A stretch of 5,415 nt of DNA, taken from assembly GCA_964560565.1 (NCBI GenBank), contig CAZLMF010000100.1, forward strand, positions 1 through 5,415, read 5' to 3'. Below, one piece after another: positions 1 to 5,415 of this stretch (position 1 is the stretch's first letter; each line of letters opens with the position of its first letter). The position numbers and the translations under genes are program-made. The DNA is from CAZLMF01 sp964560565 (GTDB taxonomy: Bacteria; Bacillota; Clostridia; Oscillospirales; Ruminococcaceae). The notes beneath the pieces were generated by a model. The model worked only from the letters and a program-made list of their open reading frames with translations, was not told where the DNA came from and ran no database searches.

Positions 1-55
1 TTGAAGTGAGCAATAAAATATACAGTATTACAAAATATGCGTTACACTAATTTAC

Positions 56-84
56 TTGATTAAGAGGAGCAAACATAATATAAT
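56..84 (+). promoter_or_regulatory. Sigma-A-type promoter for the radical SAM gene
   Basis: The -35 box TTGATT (56-61) and a perfect -10 box TATAAT (79-84) are separated by exactly 17 bases. This predicts a transcription start near 91 and a leader of about 35 bases that carries the ribosome binding site. The gene therefore probably does not depend on read-through from an upstream gene. The call rests on consensus matching only. Confidence 0.7.
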
Positions 85-110
85 GATAATATAGATTATT
101 AAATACAACT

Positions 111-118
111 AAGGAGGG
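111..118 (+). promoter_or_regulatory. Ribosome binding site fixing a TTG start
   Basis: AAGGAGGG ends six bases before the TTG at 125. It is a near-perfect Shine-Dalgarno sequence, and no ATG or GTG in this frame lies at a suitable distance. This is what supports TTG as the start codon. Confidence 0.8.
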
Positions 119-124
119 TTTAGT

Positions 125-724
125 TTGGATATATTTTATAGGCTTGGTGACAAGCTATATGTAAATGTAACAAATCAGTGTCAATGCGATTGCCGCTTTT
201 GCATACGCAATAACGGCGACAGCGTAGGCAATGCAGGAAATCTCTGGCTTGAACATGAGCCTAGCATGGAGGAAATAAAGGCGGCATTTGATGAGGTTGA
301 CCTTGCACTGTACGATGAAATAGTGTTTTGCGGTTATGGTGAGCCCCTTATGCGCCTTGATGAGGTTTTGCAAACCTGCGATTATATCCGTAGTAAGACA
401 AAACTGCCTATTCGAATAAACACTAACGGTCTTGCGGATATTACCTATGGAAAGTCTGTTGCACCACTGCTCAAGGGCAGGGTGGATACTGTATCCATTA
501 GCCTAAATGCGGCAAACGCAAAGGATTATGTATATGTCACAAGGCCAAGCTTCGGTGAGGATGCATTTGACGCAATGCTTGCCTTTGCTAAAAATTGCAG
601 GGATTATGTGGATAGAGTGATGTTCACGGTGGTTGATGTGATTTCACCTGCGGAGATAGAAGCAAGCCGCCAAATAGCAGAAACGGTTGGCGTGGAGCTT
701 AGAATACGCAAATACGAAGGATAA
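125..724 (+). CDS. Radical SAM protein, TatD-associated family
   Basis: A 199-residue protein that should bind a [4Fe-4S] cluster and S-adenosylmethionine. The cluster motif CX3CX2C is at C19, C23 and C26, with an extra Cys at 21. It is followed by the stretch IRNNGD and by NLWLEHEP (39-46), which I recognise from the small radical SAM family encoded beside or fused to TatD nucleases. GYGEP at 70-74 is the GGE-type SAM-binding motif. RINTNG (97-102) and SISLNA (124-129) match later barrel strands. The protein is short for a radical SAM enzyme, giving a partial barrel with no added C-terminal cluster domain, which is normal for this family. The reaction and substrate are unknown. The start is TTG, chosen from the Shine-Dalgarno spacing. 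No TatD gene lies in the window; one could lie before position 1. The gene has its own promoter and ends just before a strong terminator. Confidence 0.88.
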   Translation: MDIFYRLGDKLYVNVTNQCQCDCRFCIRNNGDSVGNAGNLWLEHEPSMEEIKAAFDEVDLALYDEIVFCGYGEPLMRLDEVLQTCDYIRSKTKLPIRINTNGLADITYGKSVAPLLKGRVDTVSISLNAANAKDYVYVTRPSFGEDAFDAMLAFAKNCRDYVDRVMFTVVDVISPAEIEASRQIAETVGVELRIRKYEG

Positions 725-756
725 AAAACTCGGAGGGCATTCGCCCTCCGAGTTTT
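725..756. terminator. Bidirectional intrinsic terminator between convergent genes
   Basis: A perfect 14-bp stem, AAAACTCGGAGGGC (725-738) with GCCCTCCGAGTTTT (743-756), closes a four-base ATTC loop. It begins directly after the stop of the radical SAM gene. On the plus strand the stem ends in TTTT followed by GGTTT. On the minus strand the A run at 723-728 becomes a six-T tract, so termination should be stronger for the GH3 transcript arriving from the right. It serves both convergent genes. The rest of the gap (757-783) is AT-rich and includes a 12-bp AT palindrome (777-788) that runs into the end of the GH3 gene. Confidence 0.92.
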
Positions 757-783
757 GGTTTATATGCTTATAAGTTTATAAAT

Positions 784-3027
784 TTATATAGCTAAATTGA
801 TATTGCTTATTAGTCGCTCGAAATGTCCCCAAGTCATGCCGCTAAATCCCATGGTGCGTGCCTTTGATAAGGGCAGACCAAGTGTCATCTCCCTGACATC
901 CTTAGGAGCATCGGGCTTTAGCCCGAAAGCGTCAGCAAATTCGTCATAGTACTTTGCGCCGTTTGGATGATTCTTTAGCTCACCTAGGGTAGTGTTCTCT
1001 GTAACAGGCTCGATAGGTTCAGCCGCAGCGGTTACATTGATGGTTTTTGAAAGCCTTATATCCTGTGAGGATGCGCCAATCATAAGCTCAAACTCGCCGC
1101 TTTCCACCAGCCACTTGCTTTTTGAGTCGCTGTAAAAAGCAAAGGAGCGTCTATCAAGGGTAAATGTAGCTTCGCACTGCTCACCTGTTTTAAGTGAAAC
1201 CTTAGTGAAGCCCTTTAGCTCTTTTTCTGGGCGGATTACATTGCTTTGAACATCCTTGACATAAAGCTGAACAATTTCCTTGCCGTCACGCTTTCCTGTA
1301 TTTTTAACAAGCACAGAAACGGTTAGAGGCGTATCCTCATTTATGTCGTCGGCACTCACTTTAAGATCGGAGTACTCAAACTGCGTATAGGATAGCCCAA
1401 ATCCAAATGGGAACAGCACATCAAGCTTCTTTTTATCATAGTATCTGTAGCCCACAAACAGCCCCTCGTCATAGCGAGCAATATTCCCCTCCCCAGGGAA
1501 GCTTGTGAAGGAGGGATTGTGTTCAAGCTTTAGCGGAAAGCTTTCAGCAAGCTTGCCGCAAGGGTTTGCATCGCCAAAGATAAGCTCTGCGGCGGCAATA
1601 CCACCAGCCTGTCCGCCAAGATATGCCTCAAGCACGCCTTTTACATTGCCAATCCAAGGCATTTCAACAGGAGAACCGTTGCACAGTACCGCAACTACAT
1701 TCGAATTCACCGCATATACCGCCTTGATAAGGTCAATATGGGACTGTGGAATTCTCATGTGCCAGCGGTCATAGCCCTCGGACTCGTAGCTATCGGGCAA
1801 ACCAACAACTAAAATTACAGCATCTTTGCCTGATGCGACTTTTACAGCCTCGGAAATAAGATTGCTGTCAGACTCGTCCGTATCAAGGGAATACCCCTCG
1901 CTATATAAGATTTTTGCGTTTGGTGCAGTGAGGTTAATGCCGTCGAATATCGATGAAGTCTTTGTGGGATTTATGCGACTGCTGCCACTGCCTTGATAGC
2001 GTGGATTTTTAGCAAGTGCGCCTATCACCGCATAATCACCGTTTTTGCTCAACGGGAGAATATCATCCTCGTTTTTAAGCAGTACCATGCACTCACGAGC
2101 AATATCAGCTGAGATGCGGTCATGCTCATCAACATCATAGGTCACATTTTCACGTTGCTTTTCAGATAGAGATAAAATCATATTAAGCATACGCTCGACG
2201 GTAATATCAAGGGTTTCCTCGGAAAGGGTGCCATCCTTGACCGCCTTAACAATTTCAGCATCGTTTAAGCCTTTGCTTGATGGCATTTCAAGGTCAAGCC
2301 CTGCCTCTATGCCCTTTATACGGTTGCTCACTGCTCCCCAGTCGGACATTACTATGCCCTCATAGCCCCACTCATCTCGAAGCAGGTCAGTAAGCAGCCA
2401 TTTATTTTGCGAGCAGAACTCGCCGTTTAGGCTGTTGTATGCGCACATCATCGTAGAGGGCTTTGTGCGTTTAACAGCGTCCTCGAAGCTTGCAAGATAT
2501 AGCTCACGCAAGGCACGGGTCGAAATTTGCGCATCAATCACTAGCCTTTTATGCTCCTGATTATTTGCCGCAAAATGCTTAAGGGAAGTGCCGACACCTT
2601 CGGACTGCGTACCCTCGATGATGCTCCCTGCCATTTTGCTTGATAGGAATGGATCCTCTGAAAGGTATTCGAAGTTGCGTCCGCAAAGGGGTGAGCGTTT
2701 GATGTTTGCGCCGGGGCCTAATACAATGGCAACCTTTTGCGCCTGTGCCTCAATACCGATAGTGCTACCAAGCTTTTTTGCAAGCTCAGTATCCCATGAG
2801 CAGGCAGTAAGCGATGCAGTGGGATAGCAGGTGGCAGGCTCGGTGTTATGATGGCCAACATGAGCAGGCTGTTCCTTTTCCTGTCTTATTCCGTGAGGTC
2901 CGTCGCACATCATAATTGATGGTATACCAAGGCGGTCAATAGGCTTTGTGCACCAGTAATTTTGTCCTGAGCACAGGCTTGCCTTTTCTTCAAGTGTCAT
3001 TTGAGAGATAATGCTTTTTACGTTCAT
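784..3027 (-). CDS. Glycoside hydrolase family 3, beta-glucosidase type
   Basis: A 747-residue cytoplasmic enzyme predicted to release beta-linked glucose from the non-reducing end of oligosaccharides or glycosides by a retaining mechanism. The N-terminal barrel (about 1-290) carries DGPHGIR (42-48), RNFEYLSEDP (117-126), KHFAANNQE (150-158) and the nucleophile D229 in VMSDWG. The alpha/beta sandwich (about 310-500) carries GSGSSRINP (346-354) and ESEGYDR (415-421), whose Glu (417, or 415) sits where the acid/base is expected. GFGLSYTQF (541-549) leads into a fibronectin III-like domain (about 565-665). A further tail of about 75 residues has the TTLGEL pattern seen in many clostridial homologues. 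There is no signal peptide, so the substrate must be imported. The ATG has AGGAGGG (3034-3040) six bases upstream. The gene diverges from the GH2 gene over a cre box. Family and catalytic type are secure. The exact sugar (glucose, xylose or another) cannot be fixed from sequence. Confidence 0.93.
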   Translation of the reverse strand: MNVKSIISQMTLEEKASLCSGQNYWCTKPIDRLGIPSIMMCDGPHGIRQEKEQPAHVGHHNTEPATCYPTASLTACSWDTELAKKLGSTIGIEAQAQKVAIVLGPGANIKRSPLCGRNFEYLSEDPFLSSKMAGSIIEGTQSEGVGTSLKHFAANNQEHKRLVIDAQISTRALRELYLASFEDAVKRTKPSTMMCAYNSLNGEFCSQNKWLLTDLLRDEWGYEGIVMSDWGAVSNRIKGIEAGLDLEMPSSKGLNDAEIVKAVKDGTLSEETLDITVERMLNMILSLSEKQRENVTYDVDEHDRISADIARECMVLLKNEDDILPLSKNGDYAVIGALAKNPRYQGSGSSRINPTKTSSIFDGINLTAPNAKILYSEGYSLDTDESDSNLISEAVKVASGKDAVILVVGLPDSYESEGYDRWHMRIPQSHIDLIKAVYAVNSNVVAVLCNGSPVEMPWIGNVKGVLEAYLGGQAGGIAAAELIFGDANPCGKLAESFPLKLEHNPSFTSFPGEGNIARYDEGLFVGYRYYDKKKLDVLFPFGFGLSYTQFEYSDLKVSADDINEDTPLTVSVLVKNTGKRDGKEIVQLYVKDVQSNVIRPEKELKGFTKVSLKTGEQCEATFTLDRRSFAFYSDSKSKWLVESGEFELMIGASSQDIRLSKTINVTAAAEPIEPVTENTTLGELKNHPNGAKYYDEFADAFGLKPDAPKDVREMTLGLPLSKARTMGFSGMTWGHFERLISNINLAI

Positions 3028-3033
3028 TTAGGT

Positions 3034-3040
3034 CCCTCCT
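3034..3040 (-). promoter_or_regulatory. Ribosome binding site of the GH3 gene
   Basis: Read on the minus strand this is AGGAGGG, six bases before the ATG whose first base is at 3027. It confirms the chosen start. Confidence 0.8.
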
Positions 3041-3055
3041 GTTAGTAATATAATT

Positions 3056-3084
3056 ATTATAAGATAAAAAACAATAAATGTCGA
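3056..3084 (-). promoter_or_regulatory. Sigma-A-type promoter of the GH3 gene
   Basis: On the minus strand, TCGACA (3084-3079, five of six matches to TTGACA) and a perfect TATAAT (3061-3056) are separated by 17 bases. The predicted transcription start is near 3049, giving a leader of about 22 bases. The -35 box lies six bases from the cre box, so a protein bound there would sit beside RNA polymerase. Confidence 0.72.
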
Positions 3085-3090
3085 GAGGAA

Positions 3091-3104
3091 TGTAAACGTT
3101 TTCA
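3091..3104. promoter_or_regulatory. cre box (CcpA / LacI-family operator)
   Basis: TGTAAACGTTTTCA matches the catabolite-responsive element consensus TGWAARCGYTWNCW at all 14 positions, and its reverse complement also matches. The core AAACGTTT is a perfect palindrome. The site lies between the two divergent promoters, centred at about -48 from the predicted GH3 start and about -61 from the predicted GH2 start. CcpA is the likeliest ligand, giving glucose control of both hydrolases. A sugar-specific LacI-family repressor encoded elsewhere would recognise a similar CG-centred site. Whether binding represses or activates cannot be read from position alone. Confidence 0.78.
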
Positions 3105-3123
3105 CTAATATTTTGCAATGTCA

Positions 3124-3152
3124 TTGTGCTTTGTGACCACTTCATGTATAAT
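3124..3152 (+). promoter_or_regulatory. Promoter of the GH2 gene
   Basis: A perfect TATAAT (3147-3152) lies 17 bases after TTGTGC (3124-3129), a weak -35 box that keeps only TTG. The predicted start is near 3159, giving a leader of about 63 bases. The weak -35 fits a promoter that needs help or is tightly controlled. The short dyad CAATG-T-CATTG (3116-3126) overlaps the -35 edge. Confidence 0.6.
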
Positions 3153-3207
3153 AATGTTGACTGGCGAAAATATAAATGGACAAAATTGCATATTATAGAT
3201 TGTATAT

Positions 3208-3213
3208 GGAGGA
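3208..3213 (+). promoter_or_regulatory. Ribosome binding site deciding the GH2 start
   Basis: GGAGGA lies eight bases before the ATG at 3222. The same frame stays open upstream to a GTG at 3126, but that codon lies within the promoter, before the predicted transcription start, and has no Shine-Dalgarno sequence. The ATG at 3222 is therefore the start. Confidence 0.8.
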
Positions 3214-3221
3214 ATATTATA

Positions 3222-4883
3222 ATGAGACTTTTCAAGACTCACAATATCCGCCGAGTTGAGCAACTAGATGGCTCGTGGGAGCTTTTCACACTAGATGATA
3301 ACGGCAATCGCACAGGTAGTTATAGCGCTATTGTCCCCGCTTGCTGGGAGAGCATCCCTGCTCTTGCAACATACCGTGGCAAGGCGGTATACTCACGTAA
3401 AATAAGTGTTATTAAGGAAAGCAATTTGCGCTTTGTATTTGGCGGTGTCAGCCATACAGCTGACATTTACCTAGATGGCAAACATCTTGCCCATCATTAC
3501 AACGCCTACACAGGTTTTGCTGCAAAAGCTACTGCAGTAAGTGCAGGGGAGCATATACTGGAGGTTTTCGTTGACAACTCCTACGGTGAGCACTCATCGT
3601 TGCATATACCCAATGACTATAACACCTACGGTGGCATTATAAGACCTGTTTCTCTTGAATATATTGAAGATTCCTATATTAGCTCCCTCAAGCTGACACC
3701 CAAAAAGCAAGGGGAGAGTTGGAAGCTTGAGGCGCAGATAAATATTCAAAGCTCAGTAGAGTGTACCGCAAGGCTTAACCTGTGCTTTAACGGTGAAGAA
3801 ATAAATGCGGGTGAGCATAGCCTGCAAATAGGCAACAACAATTACCCCATTACAGTTGATGCTGAAAACATTCAAGAGTGGTCGCCTGATTCGCCTAAGC
3901 TTTATGAGGTTACTGCTAAGCTTATTATAAATGGTAATGTAGCCGATGATTTAATAGAACGTTTTGGATTCAGGGAGATTACCTGGGAACAGGGGAAACT
4001 ACAACTCAACGGACAGGAAATTTTCCTCAAGGGCTTTAACCGCCATGAGGATTTAGGCGGCTTTGGATGTGCAATCCCTGTTGCTGCAATGGCGCGTGAC
4101 CTTGACTTAATTGCTGGGTGCGGCGCAAATTCAGTGCGTACCGCTCATTATCCAAATGACGAGCGTTTCCTTGACCTATGCGATGAGCGTGGCATACTTG
4201 TATGGGAGGAAAGCCATGCAAGAGGGCTGACAGAAGAAAAGATGCGCAACCCTAACTTCCGCCAGCAATCCATTGACTGCATAGAGGAAATGCTTAACCA
4301 GCATTATAATCACCCAAGTATAATTATATGGGGCATACTAAACGAGTGTGCCTCTGACACCGATTACGGACGGGAGTGTTATGCGCAGCAGCTAAGCCTT
4401 ATTGATGACCACGATAAGTCCCGCCCTAAAACTCATGCAAGCAACCGCCACTTTTGGGATAAGACTCTTGATATGGTTGATATTCTATCCTTCAACATCT
4501 ATCCCGGTTGGTATAATGACGATGACCCTGCCAAGCTATGCAAGAGTGTATACGATTATGCGGTGAGCGCAGGAGGAAAGGGTAAACCCTTTATCGTTAG
4601 CGAATTCGGCGGCGCAGCAATTTATGGATTCCACTCACCTGAACGCTTTAAGTGGAGTGAGGAAAGACAGTGCGATATTCTTGAAAGCTGCATAACACGC
4701 CTGAGGGATCTTCCCTTTGTAAGCGGATTATTTATCTGGCAGTTTTCCGATTGCCGTGTATCGGAGCAGGATTGCGACTTCACTCGCCCTATGATTCAAA
4801 ATAATAAGGGTGTGGTTGATTTATATCGTCGCCCAAAACTTGCATATTACAAGGTTAAAGAGCTATTTTCCGAGAAAAGCTAA
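3222..4883 (+). CDS. Glycoside hydrolase family 2, probable beta-glucuronidase
   Basis: A 553-residue cytoplasmic retaining enzyme, predicted to cleave beta-glucuronides. The domain order is a jelly-roll sugar-binding domain (about 10-150), an Ig-like sandwich (about 150-250) and a TIM barrel (about 255-550). By motif alignment the active-site set of E. coli UidA is present: D132 in NDYNTYGG, H309 in RTAHYP, N374 with acid/base E375 in WGILNE, Y427 and Y431 in NIYPGWY, nucleophile E461 in VSEFGG, and W506 in FIWQFSD. N527-x-K529 in QNNKG matches the NxK motif that holds the glucuronate carboxylate. The region after the 'WEE' strand (328-330) is short, so the active-site loop of E. coli-type enzymes seems absent. 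It is about 50 residues shorter than E. coli UidA. No signal peptide is present. Related GH2 beta-galactosidases can carry an NxKG-like sequence, so the substrate is likely rather than certain. It shares its upstream region with the GH3 gene. Confidence 0.85.
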   Translation: MRLFKTHNIRRVEQLDGSWELFTLDDNGNRTGSYSAIVPACWESIPALATYRGKAVYSRKISVIKESNLRFVFGGVSHTADIYLDGKHLAHHYNAYTGFAAKATAVSAGEHILEVFVDNSYGEHSSLHIPNDYNTYGGIIRPVSLEYIEDSYISSLKLTPKKQGESWKLEAQINIQSSVECTARLNLCFNGEEINAGEHSLQIGNNNYPITVDAENIQEWSPDSPKLYEVTAKLIINGNVADDLIERFGFREITWEQGKLQLNGQEIFLKGFNRHEDLGGFGCAIPVAAMARDLDLIAGCGANSVRTAHYPNDERFLDLCDERGILVWEESHARGLTEEKMRNPNFRQQSIDCIEEMLNQHYNHPSIIIWGILNECASDTDYGRECYAQQLSLIDDHDKSRPKTHASNRHFWDKTLDMVDILSFNIYPGWYNDDDPAKLCKSVYDYAVSAGGKGKPFIVSEFGGAAIYGFHSPERFKWSEERQCDILESCITRLRDLPFVSGLFIWQFSDCRVSEQDCDFTRPMIQNNKGVVDLYRRPKLAYYKVKELFSEKS

Positions 4884-4903
4884 CGAAGGATACTCAAAAC
4901 GTT

Positions 4904-4931
4904 AATTTTTGCTATCCACAAGCCAAAAATT
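4904..4931 (+). terminator. Possible weak terminator after the GH2 gene
   Basis: AATTTTTGCT (4904-4913) can pair with AGCCAAAAATT (4921-4931) around a seven-base loop, with one bulged C. The stem is about ten pairs, mostly A-U, and has no clear T tract after it. It is the only hairpin just downstream of the GH2 stop and may be a weak terminator or simply a processing stem. Confidence 0.3.
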
Positions 4932-4966
4932 TATGCAAATAATCAATAGTAACTTAGATGGTTTTC

Positions 4967-4975
4967 TGATAAAAT
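4967..4975 (+). promoter_or_regulatory. Probable extended -10 promoter of the P-II gene
   Basis: TGATAAAAT contains the TGn extension and the -10 box TAAAAT (4970-4975). No good -35 lies 16-18 bases upstream, which is tolerated at extended -10 promoters. The predicted start near 4982 would give a leader of about 50 bases containing the hairpin at 4996-5012. Confidence 0.45.
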
Positions 4976-4995
4976 ACGAATAATATTGTTTATGT

Positions 4996-5012
4996 GGCGG
5001 AGATAGTCCGCC
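4996..5012 (+). promoter_or_regulatory. Leader hairpin before the P-II gene
   Basis: GGCGGA (4996-5001) and TCCGCC (5007-5012) form a perfect six-pair GC-rich stem with a five-base loop. It sits eight bases before the Shine-Dalgarno sequence in an otherwise AT-rich leader. No T tract follows, so it is not an intrinsic terminator. It could stabilise the mRNA or act as a protein-binding site. Its function is unknown. Confidence 0.45.
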
Positions 5013-5031
5013 TAATTATAGGAGGGAATTT

Positions 5032-5373
5032 ATGAAGAAGTTGGAGATTTTCATTAAGCCGGAAAAGCTTGAACAAATCAAAAAAATTCTTGCCAAGCAT
5101 GAATATGCAGGCATGACGACCACTGCTGTAATGGGCTGCGGTCATCAGAAGGGACAGCTTCCTCCAGAATTTATGGAAATGGACATTGAGCTTAACCTTA
5201 TGCCAAGATTACAGGTTATGACAGTTGTATGGGACGAGGATGCTGAAGAAATCATCACCGATATTATCGAGGAGGTTTCAACAGGTGAGGTCGGCGATGG
5301 CAAAATCTTTGTGTCCGATGTTAGCGATGTAATCCGTATCCGCAACGGCGAAAGAGGAGAAGCAATTCTATAA
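5032..5373 (+). CDS. P-II family nitrogen regulator, atypical T-loop
   Basis: A 113-residue trimer-forming signalling protein of the GlnB/GlnK family, which normally senses ATP/ADP and 2-oxoglutarate and controls ammonium transport, glutamine synthetase or regulators. Family marks are MKKLEIFIKPEKLE at the N terminus, GMTTTAVMGCGHQKGQ (27-42) and the C-terminal signatures TGEVGDGKIFV (84-94) and IRIRNGERG (101-109). Nucleotide-binding positions T29, G35, G37, Q39, K40, G88-K91, R102 and R104 are kept; position 38 is His rather than the usual Arg. The T-loop (about 37-56) is unlike classical P-II: it reads PPEFMEMDIELN, contains no tyrosine, and the segment runs one residue longer before P58-R59. 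The uridylylated Tyr51 of enterobacterial proteins is therefore missing. The start has GGAGGG (5021-5026) five bases upstream. No amtB, glnA or nif gene is in the window, so its partner and the choice between glnB and glnK cannot be settled. Confidence 0.9.
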   Translation: MKKLEIFIKPEKLEQIKKILAKHEYAGMTTTAVMGCGHQKGQLPPEFMEMDIELNLMPRLQVMTVVWDEDAEEIITDIIEEVSTGEVGDGKIFVSDVSDVIRIRNGERGEAIL

Positions 5374-5393
5374 AAAGTGCCTGTGCGCATTTT
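5374..5393 (+). terminator. Possible weak terminator after the P-II gene
   Basis: AAAGTGC (5374-5380) can pair with GCATTTT (5387-5393), including one G-U pair, around a six-base loop. Its right arm ends in four Ts. It begins directly after the stop codon, but the stem is short. The remaining bases to 5415 show no gene. Confidence 0.35.
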
Positions 5394-5415
5394 GCTTAGG
5401 TGTATTTGCTGCGTA

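Noticed and set aside
3..50. Short open stretch ending in TAA that could be the tail of an upstream gene
   Set aside because: Only 15 codons are visible and no family signature can be recognised, so it is indistinguishable from chance.
1505..2827. Open frames on the plus strand inside the GH3 gene (1505-1774 and 2588-2827)
   Set aside because: They are antisense to a well-supported GH3 reading frame, have no recognisable family and have no ribosome binding sites I could see.
3126..3221. Upstream in-frame extension of the GH2 gene from a GTG at 3126
   Set aside because: The extension (32 residues) overlaps the predicted promoter, has no ribosome binding site and does not resemble a GH2 N terminus or a signal peptide. 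The ATG at 3222 has a good Shine-Dalgarno sequence.
2990..3235. Open frame on the minus strand across the divergent intergenic region
   Set aside because: It runs over both promoters and the cre box, its composition is typical of translated AT-rich noncoding DNA, and it overlaps the GH3 start in another frame.
4036..4221. Minus-strand open frame inside the GH2 gene
   Set aside because: It is antisense to the conserved TIM-barrel region of GH2 and resembles no known protein.
4894..4907. Second cre-like sequence TCAAAACGTTAATT after the GH2 stop
   Set aside because: It matches only 12 of 14 positions and loses the outer G and C that matter most. It is also more than 60 bases upstream of the predicted P-II promoter.
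5145..5390. Minus-strand open frame over the P-II gene
   Set aside because: It is low-complexity and Ser/Ile/Thr-rich, as expected for an antisense shadow of the P-II coding sequence.
1..5415. CRISPR array, insertion sequence, phage, toxin-antitoxin or defence genes
   Set aside because: No direct repeat array, transposase, integrase, tRNA-like attachment site or small paired genes were seen on either strand. The window reads as ordinary chromosomal metabolism and regulation.

Overview
This window reads as a low-to-moderate GC Bacillota chromosome, most likely a gut-type Clostridia (Oscillospiraceae/Ruminococcaceae-like). The evidence is strong AGGAGG-type ribosome binding sites before every gene, a TTG start, a radical SAM protein of the TatD-associated family common in Clostridia, a perfect CcpA-type cre box, and cytoplasmic glycoside hydrolases without signal peptides. 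This taxonomic reading is inference; no rRNA or marker gene is present.

Layout. Positions 1-124 hold a good promoter and ribosome binding site for a short radical SAM protein (125-724, +). A perfect 14-bp hairpin (725-756) then acts as a bidirectional terminator between it and the convergent GH3 beta-glucosidase-type enzyme (784-3027, -). The GH3 gene and a GH2 beta-glucuronidase-like gene (3222-4883, +) diverge from a 194-bp intergenic region. That region holds one sigma-A-type promoter for each direction and a 14/14 cre match between them. After a 148-bp gap with an extended -10 and a small 5'-UTR hairpin comes a P-II signalling protein (5032-5373, +). A weak hairpin follows it near the window edge.

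How they work together. The two glycoside hydrolases form one plausible catabolic unit: both lack secretion signals, share a regulatory region and probably respond to carbon status through the cre site. They would hydrolyse beta-glucosides and beta-glucuronides (or oligosaccharides carrying them) after import. No transporter or local regulator is visible in the window. The radical SAM and P-II genes look like independent transcription units. All four genes appear intact.

I see no CRISPR array, mobile element, tRNA, rRNA or defence system, and no convincing new multi-gene system. The points most worth a second look are the P-II protein whose T-loop has no tyrosine, the cre-bearing divergent GH3/GH2 promoter, the complete beta-glucuronidase active-site set in a short GH2 protein, and the TatD-family radical SAM gene with its own promoter.
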